Shown: piece by piece, positions 1-13,483 of the stretch | Layout of the letters: each line of letters begins with the position of its first letter | How positions within the stretch are numbered: the first letter of the stretch is position 1 | DNA from: Providencia alcalifaciens | GTDB lineage: Bacteria; Pseudomonadota; Gammaproteobacteria; Enterobacterales; Enterobacteriaceae | Reading direction: 5' to 3' | Assembly (NCBI GenBank): GCA_025961275.1 | Contig: JAOQNJ010000001.1 | Span: forward strand, 3,183,353 to 3,247,352 | DNA length: 64,000 bases | The notes under the pieces: generated by a model | What the model saw: the letters and a program-made list of their open reading frames with translations, nothing else | Database searches by the model: none | What the model was told of the DNA's origin: nothing | Program-made: the position numbers and the translations under genes

Positions 1-1634
1 CAAGCAAAGGACCTGCAGTTCGTGCAACTCGTGCACAAGCGGACCGTGTTCTTTATCGCTTAGCAGTAAGAACCGCTTTAGAAAACCAACCTAATTTAAT
101 GATCTTTCAACAACCTGTTGAAGATCTAATCGTGGAAAACAACACTGTGACAGGTGCTGTAACCCGAATGGGAATTAAGTTCAGAGCTAAATCAGTTGTA
201 TTGACTGTTGGAACATTCCTTGATGGTAAAATCCACATTGGTTTAGAAAATTATAGCGGTGGTAGAGCGGGTGATCCGCCATCAATATCGCTATCACAAC
301 GTTTAAGGGAGTTACCTTTACGTGTGAACCGTTTAAAAACGGGTACGCCACCGAGAATTGATGCGCGAACAATTAATTTTAGCCAATTAGAACAGCAATT
401 GGGTGATGAACCAATGCCTGTTTTTTCATTTTTAGGCTCGCAAGATCAGCATCCAGAGCAAATGCCTTGTCACATCACACATACCAATGAAAAAACTCAT
501 GATGTGATCAGAAATAACCTCGATCGTAGTCCTATGTATACTGGGATCATTGAAGGGATCGGTCCTCGTTACTGCCCTTCGATCGAAGATAAAGTCATGC
601 GTTTTGCTGATCGTAATGCTCACCAGATCTTTTTAGAACCTGAAGGATTAACGAGTAACGAAATATATCCAAATGGGATCTCAACCAGTTTACCGTTTGA
701 TGTTCAAATGCAAATTGTCCATTCAATGAAAGGAATGGAAAATGCAAGGATCATTCGTCCTGGTTATGCCATCGAATATGATTTCTTCGACCCAAGAGAT
801 CTAAAACAAACACTTGAAAGCAAATTTATCAATGGTCTGTTCTTTGCTGGCCAAATTAACGGAACTACTGGATATGAAGAAGCTGGAGCTCAAGGCCTAC
901 TTGCTGGCTTGAATGCGGCTCAATATGCATTTGGTTTAGATGGTTGGTTCCCTCGCCGTGATCAAGCTTACATCGGTGTTTTGGTAGACGACCTGTGTAC
1001 ATTAGGTACCAAAGAACCTTACCGCATGTTTACTTCCCGTGCTGAATATCGATTAATGCTACGAGAAGATAACGCAGACCTTCGCCTGACTGAAAAAGGT
1101 CGTGAATTAGGTCTCGTCGATGATGTCCGTTGGGCTCACTTTAATAACAAAGTGGAACTGATCGAAAAAGAACGTCAACGCTTGAAAGATATTTGGGTTC
1201 ATCCTAAAGCAGAAGGTCATGAAGAAATTGACCAAATACTATCAGTACCGCTTTCGAAAGAAGCTAATGGTGAAGAGCTATTACGTCGTCCTGAAATGGA
1301 CTATAAAAAACTGATCTCACTTAGCCGTTTTGCGCCAGGTATTACTGATCCTCAAGCTGCTGATCAAGTAGAAATCCAAGTTAAATACGAAGGTTATATT
1401 GCTCGTCAGCAAGAAGAGATCGAACGCCAGTTACGTAATGAAAATACACTGCTTCCTGTTGATCTTGATTATCAACAAGTGAAAGGCTTATCGAATGAAG
1501 TGATGGCAAAATTGAACGATCACAAGCCAACTTCAGTCGGCCAAGCTTCACGTATTTCTGGTGTTACTCCAGCTGCAATTTCAATCCTACTTGTCTGGTT
1601 GAAAAAGCAAGGCATGCTACGTAGGAGCGCTTAA
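1..1634 (+). CDS. mnmG: tRNA uridine-5-carboxymethylaminomethyl(34) synthesis enzyme MnmG, 5' end missing
   Basis: With MnmE, this FAD-dependent cytosolic enzyme makes the (carboxymethyl)aminomethyl modification at wobble U34 of some tRNAs. The reading frame is already open at base 3 (starting [16 protein letters not shown]), so the N-terminus with the FAD-binding GxGxxG lies left of the window; the ATG at 99 is an internal Met. About 544 residues are present, ending in [10 protein letters not shown] as in E. coli. Conserved stretches seen include [29 protein letters not shown] and [15 protein letters not shown]. rsmG follows 2 bases after the stop, as in the classical gidA-gidB pair. In Enterobacterales oriC sits beyond the 5' end of this gene. 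Its partner mnmE is at the other end of the window. Confidence 0.97.
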   Translation, partial: SKGPAVRATRAQADRVLYRLAVRTALENQPNLMIFQQPVEDLIVENNTVTGAVTRMGIKFRAKSVVLTVGTFLDGKIHIGLENYSGGRAGDPPSISLSQRLRELPLRVNRLKTGTPPRIDARTINFSQLEQQLGDEPMPVFSFLGSQDQHPEQMPCHITHTNEKTHDVIRNNLDRSPMYTGIIEGIGPRYCPSIEDKVMRFADRNAHQIFLEPEGLTSNEIYPNGISTSLPFDVQMQIVHSMKGMENARIIRPGYAIEYDFFDPRDLKQTLESKFINGLFFAGQINGTTGYEEAGAQGLLAGLNAAQYAFGLDGWFPRRDQAYIGVLVDDLCTLGTKEPYRMFTSRAEYRLMLREDNADLRLTEKGRELGLVDDVRWAHFNNKVELIEKERQRLKDIWVHPKAEGHEEIDQILSVPLSKEANGEELLRRPEMDYKKLISLSRFAPGITDPQAADQVEIQVKYEGYIARQQEEIERQLRNENTLLPVDLDYQQVKGLSNEVMAKLNDHKPTSVGQASRISGVTPAAISILLVWLKKQGMLRRSA

Positions 1635-1636
1635 AG

Positions 1637-2260
1637 ATGAGTTTACTCGCGCAACTAACGCGTTTATCCGCATTGGCTGATATTGCATTAACTGAAAAAC
1701 AAAAACAGCAACTAGTAGGTTATGTCGAGTTATTAGTTAAATGGAACAAAGCCTATAACTTGACTTCTGTTCGAGACCCTCAGCAAATGCTAGTCCGTCA
1801 TATCATGGATAGCATAGTGGTGAACGGTCAGCTCAAGGGGACATCATTTATTGATGTCGGAACGGGTCCAGGACTGCCCGGTGTACCTCTTGCCATCGTT
1901 CGTCCAGACTCTCATTTTGTTTTGTTAGATAGCTTAGGGAAGCGAATTCGCTTCCTCAAACAAGTACAACATGAGTTAGAGCTAAACAATATTGAACCTG
2001 TTCAATCTCGTGTTGAAGAATACCGTGTTGAAACTGGTTTTGACGGCGTAATCAGCCGTGCATTTGCATCACTAAGTGATATGTTAAGTTGGTGCCATCA
2101 TCTTCCAAGTGCTTCAGGGCAATTTTATGCGCTGAAAGGTGTGGTGCGTGATGAAGAACTTGCCGATCTACCAAGCAGTTTTTCAATCGAGTCAGTGACA
2201 GACTTAAAAGTCCCTGAGCTCGATGAGCAACGTCACCTAGTGATTATTTCTATAAAATAA
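1637..2260 (+). CDS. rsmG: 16S rRNA (guanine(527)-N(7))-methyltransferase RsmG
   Basis: SAM-dependent enzyme that methylates G527 of 16S rRNA in the 530 loop; loss of it is known to give low-level streptomycin resistance. The 207-residue length is usual for the family. The Rossmann-type SAM motif [16 protein letters not shown] is visible around residue 72, after an N-terminal helical region with the characteristic [14 protein letters not shown]. It starts 2 bases after the mnmG stop, so the two are translationally coupled. The ATG is the first start in frame and aligns with the E. coli N-terminus. Confidence 0.97.
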   Translation: MSLLAQLTRLSALADIALTEKQKQQLVGYVELLVKWNKAYNLTSVRDPQQMLVRHIMDSIVVNGQLKGTSFIDVGTGPGLPGVPLAIVRPDSHFVLLDSLGKRIRFLKQVQHELELNNIEPVQSRVEEYRVETGFDGVISRAFASLSDMLSWCHHLPSASGQFYALKGVVRDEELADLPSSFSIESVTDLKVPELDEQRHLVIISIK

Positions 2261-2609
2261 AGTTATTTATTACCAAATATATTTATCTTTTAGAGCTTTA
2301 GCAGTCACATTTACAATGTTACTGCTATTTTTCTTTTAGCTTCTATTTTCCCACTTCGGAATTTACGTTGTATTTACATGGTAATAACGAATAACCATAA
2401 AAAATGATGCTTAGGCACTAAAAAATATAGCTAAATGGATATTTTAGATAATTTAGGTTATTGCTGAGATGATTAATAATGAAATATTTGATTTATTAAA
2501 TATTTTTTTTGATTAAAAAATATCGGTTTTAATTATTTGATTTACTGCTCAAATCTCTTTTTTCTTCATGATAAAGCCAGAGTGAATGGCGAGTTAAGTG
2601 AATAAATAT

Positions 2610-2625
2610 TGTGATGTTTATCACA
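2610..2625. promoter_or_regulatory. CRP (cAMP receptor protein) binding site candidate
   Basis: The sequence TGTGA-N6-TCACA is an exact match to the core CRP consensus. It lies 127 bases upstream of the best -35 candidate for the atp operon and 238 bases before atpI. Confidence 0.6.
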
Positions 2626-2736
2626 AAAAAATGTTTCTAGTGGTTGGGTCGTTAACAATTTATTAATTATTATTGCCACATTTCTGCGCTATCTCGAAAA
2701 AATTAAATATTTATTCACCTTTTCGCTACTTACTGA

Positions 2737-2764
2737 TTGAATTCATTTCGCCTGCCCGTATAAT
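2737..2764 (+). promoter_or_regulatory. Candidate sigma-70 promoter of the atp operon
   Basis: TTGAAT, a 16-base spacer and a perfect TATAAT end about 98 bases before the atpI start. A second TTGACA at 2782 has only a TATACA 20 bases further on, which is a poor spacing. Confidence 0.5.
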
Positions 2765-2862
2765 TTGCTCGTTTTTGTCTCTTGACACATTAATGCAAAG
2801 GCAGTTTTATACAACACTTAGCGTTTCTGAGGCTGAGAATAGCTGGGAGTACACAAAAAGTT

Positions 2863-3240
2863 ATGTCTGTATCCCTTTACGACAACAATCATGCAGTAAA
2901 GCTGTTGTCTTTTCAGTTAATAACTTTTGTTATCCTCAGTGGGGCTTTCTGTGCAAATAGTATAGAATGGGGGGCCTCTGCTCTTGCGGGTGGTTTAGCA
3001 TGCTGGTTACCTAATCTCGTATTTATGCTGCTAGCACACTTCCAGAAAGCAAAAGAAGAGGATGAACCTGTCCGCATTGCATGGTTTTTTGCATTAGGAG
3101 CAGGGCTAAAGGTTGTGACAACCATTACGGTGTTAGTTGTTGCATTTGGTGTGTTCAAAGCGTCATTGACACCACTGGGTTTGACCTATTTAGCGGTGCT
3201 AATTGTTCAGATTGTTGCACCGGCCGTTTTTAAACGGTAA
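2863..3240 (+). CDS. atpI: F0F1 ATP synthase assembly/accessory protein I
   Basis: Small inner-membrane protein thought to help c-ring assembly or Mg2+ supply for ATP synthase. It has 125 residues (126 in E. coli), starts MSVSL like the E. coli protein and ends QIVAPAVFKR. Four hydrophobic segments can be seen, at about residues 15-33, 38-57, 72-95 and 99-118. It is the first gene of the atp operon, with atpB 33 bases downstream. Confidence 0.95.
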   Translation: MSVSLYDNNHAVKLLSFQLITFVILSGAFCANSIEWGASALAGGLACWLPNLVFMLLAHFQKAKEEDEPVRIAWFFALGAGLKVVTTITVLVVAFGVFKASLTPLGLTYLAVLIVQIVAPAVFKR

Positions 3241-4095
<855 letters not shown>

Positions 4096-4110
4096 TTTAA
4101 CTATCAATAA

Positions 4111-4384
<274 letters not shown>

Positions 4385-4435
4385 TTTACAGAGCTCTTAG
4401 AACATTAACTCATTAATTAACTAGAGGTATTGTCT

Positions 4436-4906
4436 GTGAATCTAAATGCAACAATCCTCGGCCAGGCTATCGCGTTTGTCCTGTTTGTTTGGTTCTGTAT
4501 GAAATATGTATGGCCACCGATTATGGCGGCCATAGAAAAACGTCAAAAAGAAATTGCTGACGGTTTATCTTCTGCAGAACGTGCTAAAAAGAACCTGGAA
4601 CTGGCGCAAACCGATGCAACCGACCGACTGAAAACAGCAAAAGCTGAAGCGCAAGTCATCATCGAACAAGCGAATAAACAACGCAATCAGATGATTGAAG
4701 AAGCTAAAGCGGAAGCTGAAACAGAACGTGCAAAAATTGTCGCGCAAGCTCAATCCGAAATTGATGCTGAACGTAAACGAGCACGTGAAGAGTTACGTAA
4801 ACAGGTTGCGATGCTTGCTATCGCAGGTGCCGAGAAGATCATCGAACGTTCCGTGGATGAAGCTGCTAACAGCGACATCGTTGATAAACTAGTCGCTGAA
4901 CTGTAA
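4436..4906 (+). CDS. atpF: F0F1 ATP synthase subunit b
   Basis: Peripheral stalk subunit joining F0 to F1 as a dimer: one N-terminal membrane helix (about 5-25) followed by a long charged coiled coil ending in [10 protein letters not shown] take the GTG at 4436 as start, giving 156 residues as in E. coli ([14 protein letters not shown]). A TTG at 4430 extends the frame by two residues but lies only 2 bases from the GAGG at 4424-4427, whereas the GTG has a normal 8-base spacing. Confidence 0.97.
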   Translation: MNLNATILGQAIAFVLFVWFCMKYVWPPIMAAIEKRQKEIADGLSSAERAKKNLELAQTDATDRLKTAKAEAQVIIEQANKQRNQMIEEAKAEAETERAKIVAQAQSEIDAERKRAREELRKQVAMLAIAGAEKIIERSVDEAANSDIVDKLVAEL

Positions 4907-4918
4907 GGAGGGAGGGGC

Positions 4919-5452
4919 ATGTCTGAAATTGCTACTGTAGCTCGCCCCTACGCCAAAGCAGCTTTTGATTTTGCTGTGGAAAACCAGTCTGTTGATAAAT
5001 GGCAGAATATGTTGGCCTTCACCTCTGAGGTGACGCGCAATGAACAGGTTGGTGAGCTACTTTCTGGTTCTATTGCACCAGAACGATTAGCTAAAACGTT
5101 TATCTCTGTATGTGGAGATGAAATTGACGAGCATGTTCAAAATCTGATTCGTATTATGGCGGATAATGGGCGTTTAAGTACGCTGCCAGAAGTGTTAACT
5201 CAATTTATTCAATTGCGTGATACTCTGGAATCAACTATTGAAGTTGATGTGATTTCTGCCACCGAACTGAATGAGCAGCAGTCGGCCAAAATTTCTGCAG
5301 CGATGGAAAAACGTCTGTCACGCAAAGTTAAGCTGAATTGCAAAATTGATAAGTCTGTTATTGCTGGAGTGATCATTCGTGCGGGAGATCTCGTTATTGA
5401 CGGGAGTGTCCGCGGTCGCTTAGAGCGTTTAACAGACGTCTTGCAGTCTTAA
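4919..5452 (+). CDS. atpH: F0F1 ATP synthase subunit delta
   Basis: Stator subunit that ties the b dimer to the top of the alpha3beta3 head. It has 177 residues as in E. coli, an N-terminal helical bundle beginning with [15 protein letters not shown], and the family signature [27 protein letters not shown] near the C-terminus (residues about 140-166). An AAGGAGGGA ribosome-binding sequence lies 6 bases before the ATG, 12 bases after atpF. Confidence 0.98.
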   Translation: MSEIATVARPYAKAAFDFAVENQSVDKWQNMLAFTSEVTRNEQVGELLSGSIAPERLAKTFISVCGDEIDEHVQNLIRIMADNGRLSTLPEVLTQFIQLRDTLESTIEVDVISATELNEQQSAKISAAMEKRLSRKVKLNCKIDKSVIAGVIIRAGDLVIDGSVRGRLERLTDVLQS

Positions 5453-5466
5453 GGGGACTGGAGCAT

Positions 5467-7008
5467 ATGCAACTGAATTCCACCGAAATCAGCGAACTGA
5501 TCAAACAGCGTATTGCTCAGTTCGATGTAGTGAGTGAAGCTCACAACGAAGGTACGATTGTATCCGTTAATGACGGTATCATTCGTATCCACGGCTTAGC
5601 CGAAGTCATGCAGGGTGAGATGATCGCACTGCCTGGCAACCGTTACGCAATTGCATTGAACTTAGAGCGCGACTCTGTTGGTGCTGTTGTCATGGGCCCT
5701 TATGCCGATTTGGCAGAAGGAATGAAAGTTAAATGTACTGGTCGTATTCTTGAAGTTCCAGTTGGCCGTGGCCTGTTGGGACGTATTGTGAATACACTGG
5801 GTGAGCCTATTGATGGTAAAGGCCCTGTTGAGAACGATGGCTTCTCTCCAATAGAAGTTATTGCTCCAGGTGTTATCGAACGTCAATCGGTTGATCAGCC
5901 TGTACAAACTGGTTATAAATCAGTTGATGCGATGATTCCAATCGGTCGTGGTCAGCGTGAGCTTGTTATCGGTGACCGTCAAACAGGTAAAACTGCTTTG
6001 GCTATCGATGCAATCATCAATCAGCGCGACTCTGGTATCAAATGTGTTTATGTTGCTATCGGTCAGAAAGCATCTACTGTTTCTAACGTAGTTCGTAAAC
6101 TTGAAGAACACGGCGCATTGGCAAACACTATCGTTGTTGTTGCAACTGCATCTGAATCAGCTGCACTGCAATACCTTTCAGCTTACTCTGGCTGTGCAAT
6201 GGGTGAATACTTCCGTGACCGTGGTGAAGATGCGCTGATCGTTTATGATGACCTGTCTAAACAAGCTGTTGCATACCGTCAGATTTCACTGTTGCTGCGT
6301 CGTCCACCAGGACGTGAAGCTTATCCAGGTGATGTTTTCTATCTGCATTCACGTCTACTTGAGCGCGCTGCTCGTGTTAACGCTGAATACGTTGAAAACT
6401 TTACTAAAGGTGAAGTGAAAGGCCAAACTGGTTCATTGACGGCTCTGCCTATCATTGAAACCCAAGGTGGTGACGTTTCTGCATTCGTACCAACGAACGT
6501 AATTTCGATTACTGATGGTCAGATCTTCCTGGAATCTAACCTGTTTAACTCTGGTATTCGTCCAGCGGTTAACCCAGGTATTTCAGTATCTCGTGTTGGT
6601 GGTGCTGCTCAGACTAAAATTATCAAGAAACTGTCTGGTGGTATCCGTACTGCACTTGCTCAATATCGTGAACTGGCTGCGTTTGCTCAGTTTGCTTCCG
6701 ACCTTGATGACGCAACTCGTAAACAGTTGAGCCATGGTCAGAAAGTCACTGAGTTGCTCAAACAGAAACAATATGCACCTATGTCAGTAGCAGAACAGGC
6801 TCTTTCTCTGTTTGCTGCAGAACGTGGATATTTGGACGATGTTGAGTTAGCGAAAATTGGTGCGTTTGAAGCTGCATTAGTTTCTTATGCATTGCGCGAG
6901 CATGCTGACCTTATGAATCAAATCGGCCAGAAGGGTAACTATAACGATGAAATCGAAGGTAAGTTGAAACAACTCCTCGAATCATTTAAAGCAACCCAGT
7001 CCTGGTAA
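5467..7008 (+). CDS. atpA: F0F1 ATP synthase subunit alpha
   Basis: Non-catalytic nucleotide-binding subunit of F1. It has 513 residues, the same as E. coli. The P-loop GDRQTGKT is at about 169-176, the signature [29 protein letters not shown] near 340, and Arg in the SRVGGAAQ segment supplies the arginine finger to the beta site. N-terminal beta-barrel and C-terminal helical domains are complete. It follows atpH by 14 bases. Confidence 0.99.
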   Translation: MQLNSTEISELIKQRIAQFDVVSEAHNEGTIVSVNDGIIRIHGLAEVMQGEMIALPGNRYAIALNLERDSVGAVVMGPYADLAEGMKVKCTGRILEVPVGRGLLGRIVNTLGEPIDGKGPVENDGFSPIEVIAPGVIERQSVDQPVQTGYKSVDAMIPIGRGQRELVIGDRQTGKTALAIDAIINQRDSGIKCVYVAIGQKASTVSNVVRKLEEHGALANTIVVVATASESAALQYLSAYSGCAMGEYFRDRGEDALIVYDDLSKQAVAYRQISLLLRRPPGREAYPGDVFYLHSRLLERAARVNAEYVENFTKGEVKGQTGSLTALPIIETQGGDVSAFVPTNVISITDGQIFLESNLFNSGIRPAVNPGISVSRVGGAAQTKIIKKLSGGIRTALAQYRELAAFAQFASDLDDATRKQLSHGQKVTELLKQKQYAPMSVAEQALSLFAAERGYLDDVELAKIGAFEAALVSYALREHADLMNQIGQKGNYNDEIEGKLKQLLESFKATQSW

Positions 7009-7015
7009 TACTATT

Positions 7016-7039
7016 CGGCCCATGAATTTTAATGGGCCG
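7016..7039 (+). other. Intercistronic hairpin atpA-atpG
   Basis: CGGCCCAT and ATGGGCCG form a perfect 8-bp stem around an 8-base AT-rich loop in the 55-base gap. No T-run follows, so it is more likely an mRNA stability or processing element than a terminator. Confidence 0.55.
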
Positions 7040-7063
7040 TCTGGTTAATAAGGAGAAGCAGAG

Positions 7064-7927
7064 ATGGCCGGCGCAAAAGAGATACGTTCCAAGATCGCCA
7101 GCGTGCAAAACACGCAAAAGATCACCAAAGCGATGGAAATGGTTGCTGCGTCCAAAATGCGTAAATCGCAGGAACGCATGGCGGCCAGCCGTCCTTATGC
7201 AGAAACCATGCGCAGTGTGATTGGTCACCTAGCGTTAGGTAATCTGGAATATAAACACCCATATCTCGAAGAGCGTGAAGTTAAACGCGTCGGGTATCTG
7301 GTTGTTTCAACAGACCGTGGTCTATGTGGTGGTTTGAACATTAACTTGTTCAAAAAATTGCTAGCAGATATGAAGTCATGGTCTGAGAAAAATGTTCAGG
7401 TTGATTTGGCTTTAATCGGATCTAAAGCGGTTTCATTCTTCGGTTCTGTTGGCGGCAATGTCGTTACACAAGTGACTGGAATGGGGGATAACCCAACGCT
7501 TTCGGATTTGATTGGTCCAGTTAACTCAATGCTACAAGCCTATGATGAAGGGCGTTTAGATAAACTGTATGTGGTGACCAACAAGTTCATCAATACAATG
7601 TCTCAAGAGCCTACTATTCTTCAACTTCTTCCATTGCCTCCAAGCAATGACGAAACGCTGAAGAAGAAATCTTGGGATTATATATATGAACCCGATCCTA
7701 AGGCGTTGCTGGATACCCTGCTACGTCGTTATATCGAGTCGCAGGTTTATCAGGGCGTCGTTGAAAACCTAGCTAGTGAGCAGGCCGCACGAATGGTAGC
7801 GATGAAAGCGGCTACTGATAATGGTGGAAACCTGATCAAAGAGTTGCAGTTGGTTTACAACAAAGCTCGTCAGGCTAGCATTACTCAGGAGCTCACCGAA
7901 ATTGTTTCAGGTGCTTCCGCGGTTTAA
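7064..7927 (+). CDS. atpG: F0F1 ATP synthase subunit gamma
   Basis: Central rotor shaft of F1. The 287 residues match E. coli in length. The N-terminal helix ([30 protein letters not shown]) and the C-terminal helix ([37 protein letters not shown]) that together form the coiled-coil axle are both present, with the globular Rossmann-like domain carrying [10 protein letters not shown] between them. Confidence 0.98.
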   Translation: MAGAKEIRSKIASVQNTQKITKAMEMVAASKMRKSQERMAASRPYAETMRSVIGHLALGNLEYKHPYLEEREVKRVGYLVVSTDRGLCGGLNINLFKKLLADMKSWSEKNVQVDLALIGSKAVSFFGSVGGNVVTQVTGMGDNPTLSDLIGPVNSMLQAYDEGRLDKLYVVTNKFINTMSQEPTILQLLPLPPSNDETLKKKSWDYIYEPDPKALLDTLLRRYIESQVYQGVVENLASEQAARMVAMKAATDNGGNLIKELQLVYNKARQASITQELTEIVSGASAV

Positions 7928-7934
7928 CAGCTAG

Positions 7935-9344
<1,410 letters not shown>

Positions 9345-9365
9345 TCTGGCTGACGGGAGTTTGAT

Positions 9366-9791
9366 ATGGTAGCTGCAATGACATACCACCTGACAGTTGT
9401 CAGTGCTGAAAAACAGATGTTTGAAGGACTGGTACAGAAAATTCAGGTGACAGGTAGTGAAGGTGAACTGGGGATTTATCCACAGCACACCCCGCTGCTG
9501 ACTGCCATAAAACCGGGCATGATACATATTACTAAGCAATCTGGTGAAGAAGAGCTAATTTACCTCTCCGGTGGTATTTTAGAAGTGCAACCAATTGGTG
9601 TTATCGTACTGGCTGATACCGCTATCCGTGGTAAAGACTTAGATGAAGCGCGTGCGCTGGAATCTAAACGCAGAGCGGAAGAACACGTCCGTAAAGCACA
9701 CGGTGATGTTGATTATGCTCAGGCATCGGCGGAACTTGCGAAAGCAATAGCCAAACTTCGAGTGATCGAGTTGACTAAAAAGCGGATGTAA
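9366..9791 (+). CDS. atpC: F0F1 ATP synthase subunit epsilon
   Basis: Rotor-foot subunit and intrinsic inhibitor of ATP hydrolysis. It has 141 residues: an N-terminal beta-sandwich ([21 protein letters not shown]) and a C-terminal two-helix arm ending [18 protein letters not shown]. The N-terminus MVAAMTYHL is two residues longer than in E. coli; a GGGAG lies in front of the ATG at 9366. It is the last gene of the atp operon. Confidence 0.98.
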   Translation: MVAAMTYHLTVVSAEKQMFEGLVQKIQVTGSEGELGIYPQHTPLLTAIKPGMIHITKQSGEEELIYLSGGILEVQPIGVIVLADTAIRGKDLDEARALESKRRAEEHVRKAHGDVDYAQASAELAKAIAKLRVIELTKKRM

Positions 9792-9809
9792 TGACGGCAG
9801 TTTAGTAAG

Positions 9810-9843
9810 AAGCCAGTTGGTTAATACCTGACTGGCTTTTTTA
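9810..9843 (+). terminator. Terminator of the atp operon
   Basis: AAGCCAGT and ACTGGCTT form an 8-bp stem with a 13-base loop followed by a run of T, 18 bases after atpC. Confidence 0.85.
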
Positions 9844-9917
9844 TTTGTGCGAAATATGTAGTATTTTATGAAGGAAATAGGTTTACTTTCACCCCAAAGT
9901 TGGAGTTTCAGGAAATT

Positions 9918-11288
9918 ATGACTGTGCAAAGAAAAAGTGTCGTCATTCTTGCTGCTGGTAAGGGCACTCGAATGTATTCAGAACTGCCTAAAGTCCTGCA
10001 TTTATTAGCAGGTAAATCAATGGTTCAGCATGTAATAGATACAGCTAAATCGGTAGGCGCATCAGACATCCACCTCGTATATGGACACGGTGGTGATTTA
10101 CTGAAAGAAAAATTGGGTGAGCAAAACCTAAATTGGGTTTTACAAGCTGAACAGCTTGGTACTGGCCACGCAATGCAGCAAGCAGCTCCAAGTTTTCAAG
10201 ATGATGAAGATGTCATCATGCTTTATGGTGATGTACCATTAATTGCTCAAGACACCTTGCAGCGGTTAATTGAAGTCAAGCCTGAAGGTGGCATTGGTTT
10301 ATTAACCGTAATTCTAGATAATCCGACGGGCTATGGGCGTATTATCCGTGAGAACGGTGAGGTCGTTGGTATTATCGAACAAAAAGATGCGAGTGAAGAG
10401 CAGCGTCAGATCCAAGAAATCAATACAGGGATCATGGTCGCGAGTGGAAAAGACTTTAAACGCTGGTTATCCCAATTGAATAACAATAATGCGCAGGGTG
10501 AATACTATATTACTGACATTATTGCTTTGGCTCATAAAGAAGGAAACAAGATTGAAACTGTTCATCCTAGCCGCCTGAGTGAGATGGAGGGCGTGAATAA
10601 CCGTTTACAACTTGCCGCTTTAGAGCGTATTTATCAGAAAGAACAAGCTGAAAAGCTGTTGTTAGCTGGCGTGATGTTAATTGACCCTGAGCGTTTTGAT
10701 ATTCGCGGCACATTAACACATGGGCGCGATATTATCATTGATACTAACGTTATCATTGAAGGACATGTCACTTTAGGCAATAACGTTCATATCCAGTCTG
10801 GCTGTATTCTTAAAGACTGCGTCATTGGTGATAATTCAGTTATTAGCCCTTACTCGGTTATAGAAAACTCCGAATTATCGACAGAATGTACGGTTGGTCC
10901 TTTTGCTCGTTTACGTCCGGGTGCTAAATTGGCTGCTAAGGCACACGTCGGCAACTTTGTTGAAATAAAAAATGCCTCACTTGGCCTTGGTTCTAAAGCG
11001 GGTCATTTAAGCTATTTAGGTGATGCTCAGATAGGCGAAAACGTCAATATTGGTGCTGGTACTATCACTTGTAATTATGACGGTGCGAATAAGTACAAAA
11101 CAGTTATTGGTGATGATGTCTTTGTCGGTTCTGATACTCAGCTAGTCGCGCCAGTAACGGTAGCTAATGGTGCAACTATTGGCGCAGGCACCACGGTTAC
11201 TCGTGATGTTAACGAAGGTGAGTTAGTGGTTAGCCGCGTTAAACAAGTCCATATTAAAAACTGGCAGCGTCCAGTAAAGAAAAAATAA
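9918..11288 (+). CDS. glmU: Bifunctional UDP-N-acetylglucosamine pyrophosphorylase / glucosamine-1-phosphate N-acetyltransferase
   Basis: Makes UDP-GlcNAc for peptidoglycan and LPS: acetylates GlcN-1-P and then transfers UMP. From ATG 9918 (with AGGA 5 bases upstream) the product is 456 residues, exactly the E. coli length. The uridylyltransferase motif [11 protein letters not shown] is at residues about 11-21. The C-terminal half is a left-handed beta-helix of hexapeptide repeats with the [17 protein letters not shown] active-site loop. An upstream TTG at 9900 would add six residues and lacks support. glmS follows 222 bases later. Confidence 0.97.
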   Translation: MTVQRKSVVILAAGKGTRMYSELPKVLHLLAGKSMVQHVIDTAKSVGASDIHLVYGHGGDLLKEKLGEQNLNWVLQAEQLGTGHAMQQAAPSFQDDEDVIMLYGDVPLIAQDTLQRLIEVKPEGGIGLLTVILDNPTGYGRIIRENGEVVGIIEQKDASEEQRQIQEINTGIMVASGKDFKRWLSQLNNNNAQGEYYITDIIALAHKEGNKIETVHPSRLSEMEGVNNRLQLAALERIYQKEQAEKLLLAGVMLIDPERFDIRGTLTHGRDIIIDTNVIIEGHVTLGNNVHIQSGCILKDCVIGDNSVISPYSVIENSELSTECTVGPFARLRPGAKLAAKAHVGNFVEIKNASLGLGSKAGHLSYLGDAQIGENVNIGAGTITCNYDGANKYKTVIGDDVFVGSDTQLVAPVTVANGATIGAGTTVTRDVNEGELVVSRVKQVHIKNWQRPVKKK

Positions 11289-11337
11289 AATAAATTTTAA
11301 AGGAGGAGACAATGTTTCTCCTCTATTAGCGTTAACA

Positions 11338-11400
11338 ATACTCTAAATAATTCGAGTGCAGTCAACAATACGGCAACTTGAAGAGTGGCGAGTATATATA
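11338..11400. repeat. Internally deleted ERIC/IRU remnant
   Basis: CTCTAAATAATTCGAGT is directly followed by a shortened right part with GGCAACTTGAAG and AGTATATA. Both ERIC ends are recognisable in 63 bases, inverted relative to the copy at 18647. It lies in the glmU-glmS leader. Confidence 0.7.
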
Positions 11401-11510
11401 AAAATAAACCCCAATCTCTACAAGGCTCGGGGTATACAGCAAAAGCTGTGAAAACAATCAGGCAGCGACACCATAAGGGCAAGAGCCCTTCTGTTTAGGA
11501 ATAAAATAAT

Positions 11511-13343
11511 ATGTGTGGAATTGTAGGTGCTGTCGCACAACGTGATATCGCAGAAATTCTGATCGAAGGTCTTCGCCGCCTTGAGTATCGTGGTTATGAT
11601 TCAGCCGGTTTGGCTGTCATCGACCATGAAGGCCATGTTCAACGCTTACGTGAAGTCGGTAAAGTTCAAATGCTGGCGGAAGAAGCGGAGAAAAATCCGG
11701 TATCAGGTGGAACGGGGATTGCACATACCCGTTGGGCTACGCATGGTGTTCCTAGCGAACGTAATGCTCACCCACATACTTCTGGTTTTATTGCCGTAGT
11801 ACATAACGGAATTATTGAAAACTATTTAGAACTTAAAGACGAGTTAAAACAACTTGGTTATGTCTTTAGTTCTGAGACAGATACTGAAGTGATTGCTCAC
11901 CTTGTTCATCATGAACAGCAAAAAGGGGGTTCTTTAGTTGAAGTCGTTCAACGCGTTATCCCACAATTACGTGGCGCATACGGTACCGTTATTATGGATA
12001 GCCGTATTCCTGAATTATTAGTGGCTGCCCGCTCGGGAAGCCCATTAGTGATTGGTCTTGGTATGGGTGAGAATTTCCTTGCATCAGACCAACTTGCATT
12101 ATTGCCTGTGACTCGCCGCTTTATGTATCTTGAAGAAGGTGATGTTGCGGAAGTCACTCGTCGCACAGTACGAATTTTTGATAAACAAGGTGAGCCTGTT
12201 GAACGTGAGCAGGTAGAATCAAGCGCGCAATACGATGCGGGTGATAAAGGTATTTATCGTCACTACATGCAAAAAGAGATCTATGAGCAGCCAATGGCGA
12301 TTAAAAACACCCTTGAAGGGCGTTTTAGCAAAGACAATGGCATTGACCTCAGTGAATTAGGTCCTAAAGCAAACGAGATTTTATCTCAAGTTGAACATAT
12401 CCAAATTGTTGCTTGTGGTACCTCTTACAATGCCGGTATGGTTGCTCGTTATTGGTTCGAGTCATTAGCGGGTATTCCTTGTGATGTTGAAATTGCATCG
12501 GAATATCGTTACCGCAAGCCTGCTCCTCGCAATGGCAGCTTGATGATCACCCTTTCACAGTCAGGTGAAACGGCGGATACATTAGCAGCACTGCGTTTAG
12601 CAAAAGATCTCGGTTATTTAACCTCGCTAGCTGTTTGTAACGTTGCAGGTTCTTCACTGGTGCGTGAATCAGAATTTGCGCTGATGACAAAAGCAGGCGT
12701 TGAGATTGGTGTCGCTTCAACGAAAGCGTTCACCACTCAGCTGACCGTTTTACTGATGCTTGTTGGATTTATGGGGCGTTTGAAAAAGGCTAATCCTGAG
12801 CTTGAAGAGAATATTGCTAACGCATTGCACGCATTGCCTGCACGTATTGAAAGTATGCTATCTCAGGATAAAGTGATTGAAGCGCTGGCGGAAGATTTTT
12901 CTGATAAACATCATGCGTTATTCCTTGGTCGTGGTGAGCAGTTCCCAATCGCCGTTGAAGGCGCATTGAAGCTAAAAGAGATCTCTTATATTCATGCTGA
13001 AGCTTATGCTGCTGGTGAATTAAAACATGGACCTTTAGCCCTGATAGATGCAGATATGCCAGTCATCATCATTGCACCGAACAATGAATTGTTGGAAAAA
13101 TTAAAATCTAACATCGAAGAAGTTCGTGCTCGTGGTGGTTTACTGTATGTGTTTGCCGATCAAGACGCAGGCTTCGAGCCAAGTGAAAATATGAAAATTA
13201 TTTCACTGCCACATGTTGAAGAACTGATTGCACCTATTTTCTATACAGTTCCACTGCAATTACTTTCTTACCACGTTGCGTTGATCAAAGGGACTGACGT
13301 TGACCAACCACGTAACTTAGCGAAATCGGTAACAGTAGAATAA
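11511..13343 (+). CDS. glmS: Glutamine--fructose-6-phosphate aminotransferase (isomerizing)
   Basis: First committed enzyme of the hexosamine pathway: F6P plus glutamine gives GlcN-6-P. It has 610 residues (609 in E. coli). The N-terminal nucleophile is Cys2 (MCGIVGA), the glutaminase domain runs to about residue 240, and two SIS domains follow with CGTSYNAG and [13 protein letters not shown]. The C-terminus ends [13 protein letters not shown]. An AGGA lies 8 bases before the ATG. In E. coli the transcript is controlled by the GlmZ/GlmY small RNAs through the leader; I could not confirm the pairing site here. Confidence 0.98.
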   Translation: MCGIVGAVAQRDIAEILIEGLRRLEYRGYDSAGLAVIDHEGHVQRLREVGKVQMLAEEAEKNPVSGGTGIAHTRWATHGVPSERNAHPHTSGFIAVVHNGIIENYLELKDELKQLGYVFSSETDTEVIAHLVHHEQQKGGSLVEVVQRVIPQLRGAYGTVIMDSRIPELLVAARSGSPLVIGLGMGENFLASDQLALLPVTRRFMYLEEGDVAEVTRRTVRIFDKQGEPVEREQVESSAQYDAGDKGIYRHYMQKEIYEQPMAIKNTLEGRFSKDNGIDLSELGPKANEILSQVEHIQIVACGTSYNAGMVARYWFESLAGIPCDVEIASEYRYRKPAPRNGSLMITLSQSGETADTLAALRLAKDLGYLTSLAVCNVAGSSLVRESEFALMTKAGVEIGVASTKAFTTQLTVLLMLVGFMGRLKKANPELEENIANALHALPARIESMLSQDKVIEALAEDFSDKHHALFLGRGEQFPIAVEGALKLKEISYIHAEAYAAGELKHGPLALIDADMPVIIIAPNNELLEKLKSNIEEVRARGGLLYVFADQDAGFEPSENMKIISLPHVEELIAPIFYTVPLQLLSYHVALIKGTDVDQPRNLAKSVTVE

Positions 13344-13401
13344 ACAATTAGCGGTTAAGTCACTGGTTGTTTAGTTAGAAAAAGAGTTGTAATACAAATA
13401 T

Positions 13402-13440
13402 GCCCAGTCGTGCTGATTAAAAAGCACACTGGGCTTTTTT
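13402..13440 (+). terminator. Terminator after glmS
   Basis: GCCCAGT and ACTGGGC with an inner GTGCT/AGCAC pair form an interrupted stem followed by six T. Confidence 0.9.
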
Positions 13441-13483
13441 ATGGAAATCGATAATCACCGTGCGGTTATAATATTGAAAGCAA

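Larger units (their letters stand above)
2261..2862. other. rsmG-atpI intergenic region
   Basis: About 600 AT-rich bases without a convincing gene. It holds a perfect CRP-type site at 2610-2625 and a promoter-like pair near 2737-2764. E. coli has a gap of similar size here. The open frame that begins at 2673 overlaps atpI, has no family resemblance and is not accepted. Confidence 0.8.

Noticed and set aside
2673-2960. A 95-codon open frame in front of and overlapping atpI
   Set aside because: It has no family resemblance, no good ribosome-binding sequence, and overlaps the conserved atpI start; it contains the atp promoter and leader.
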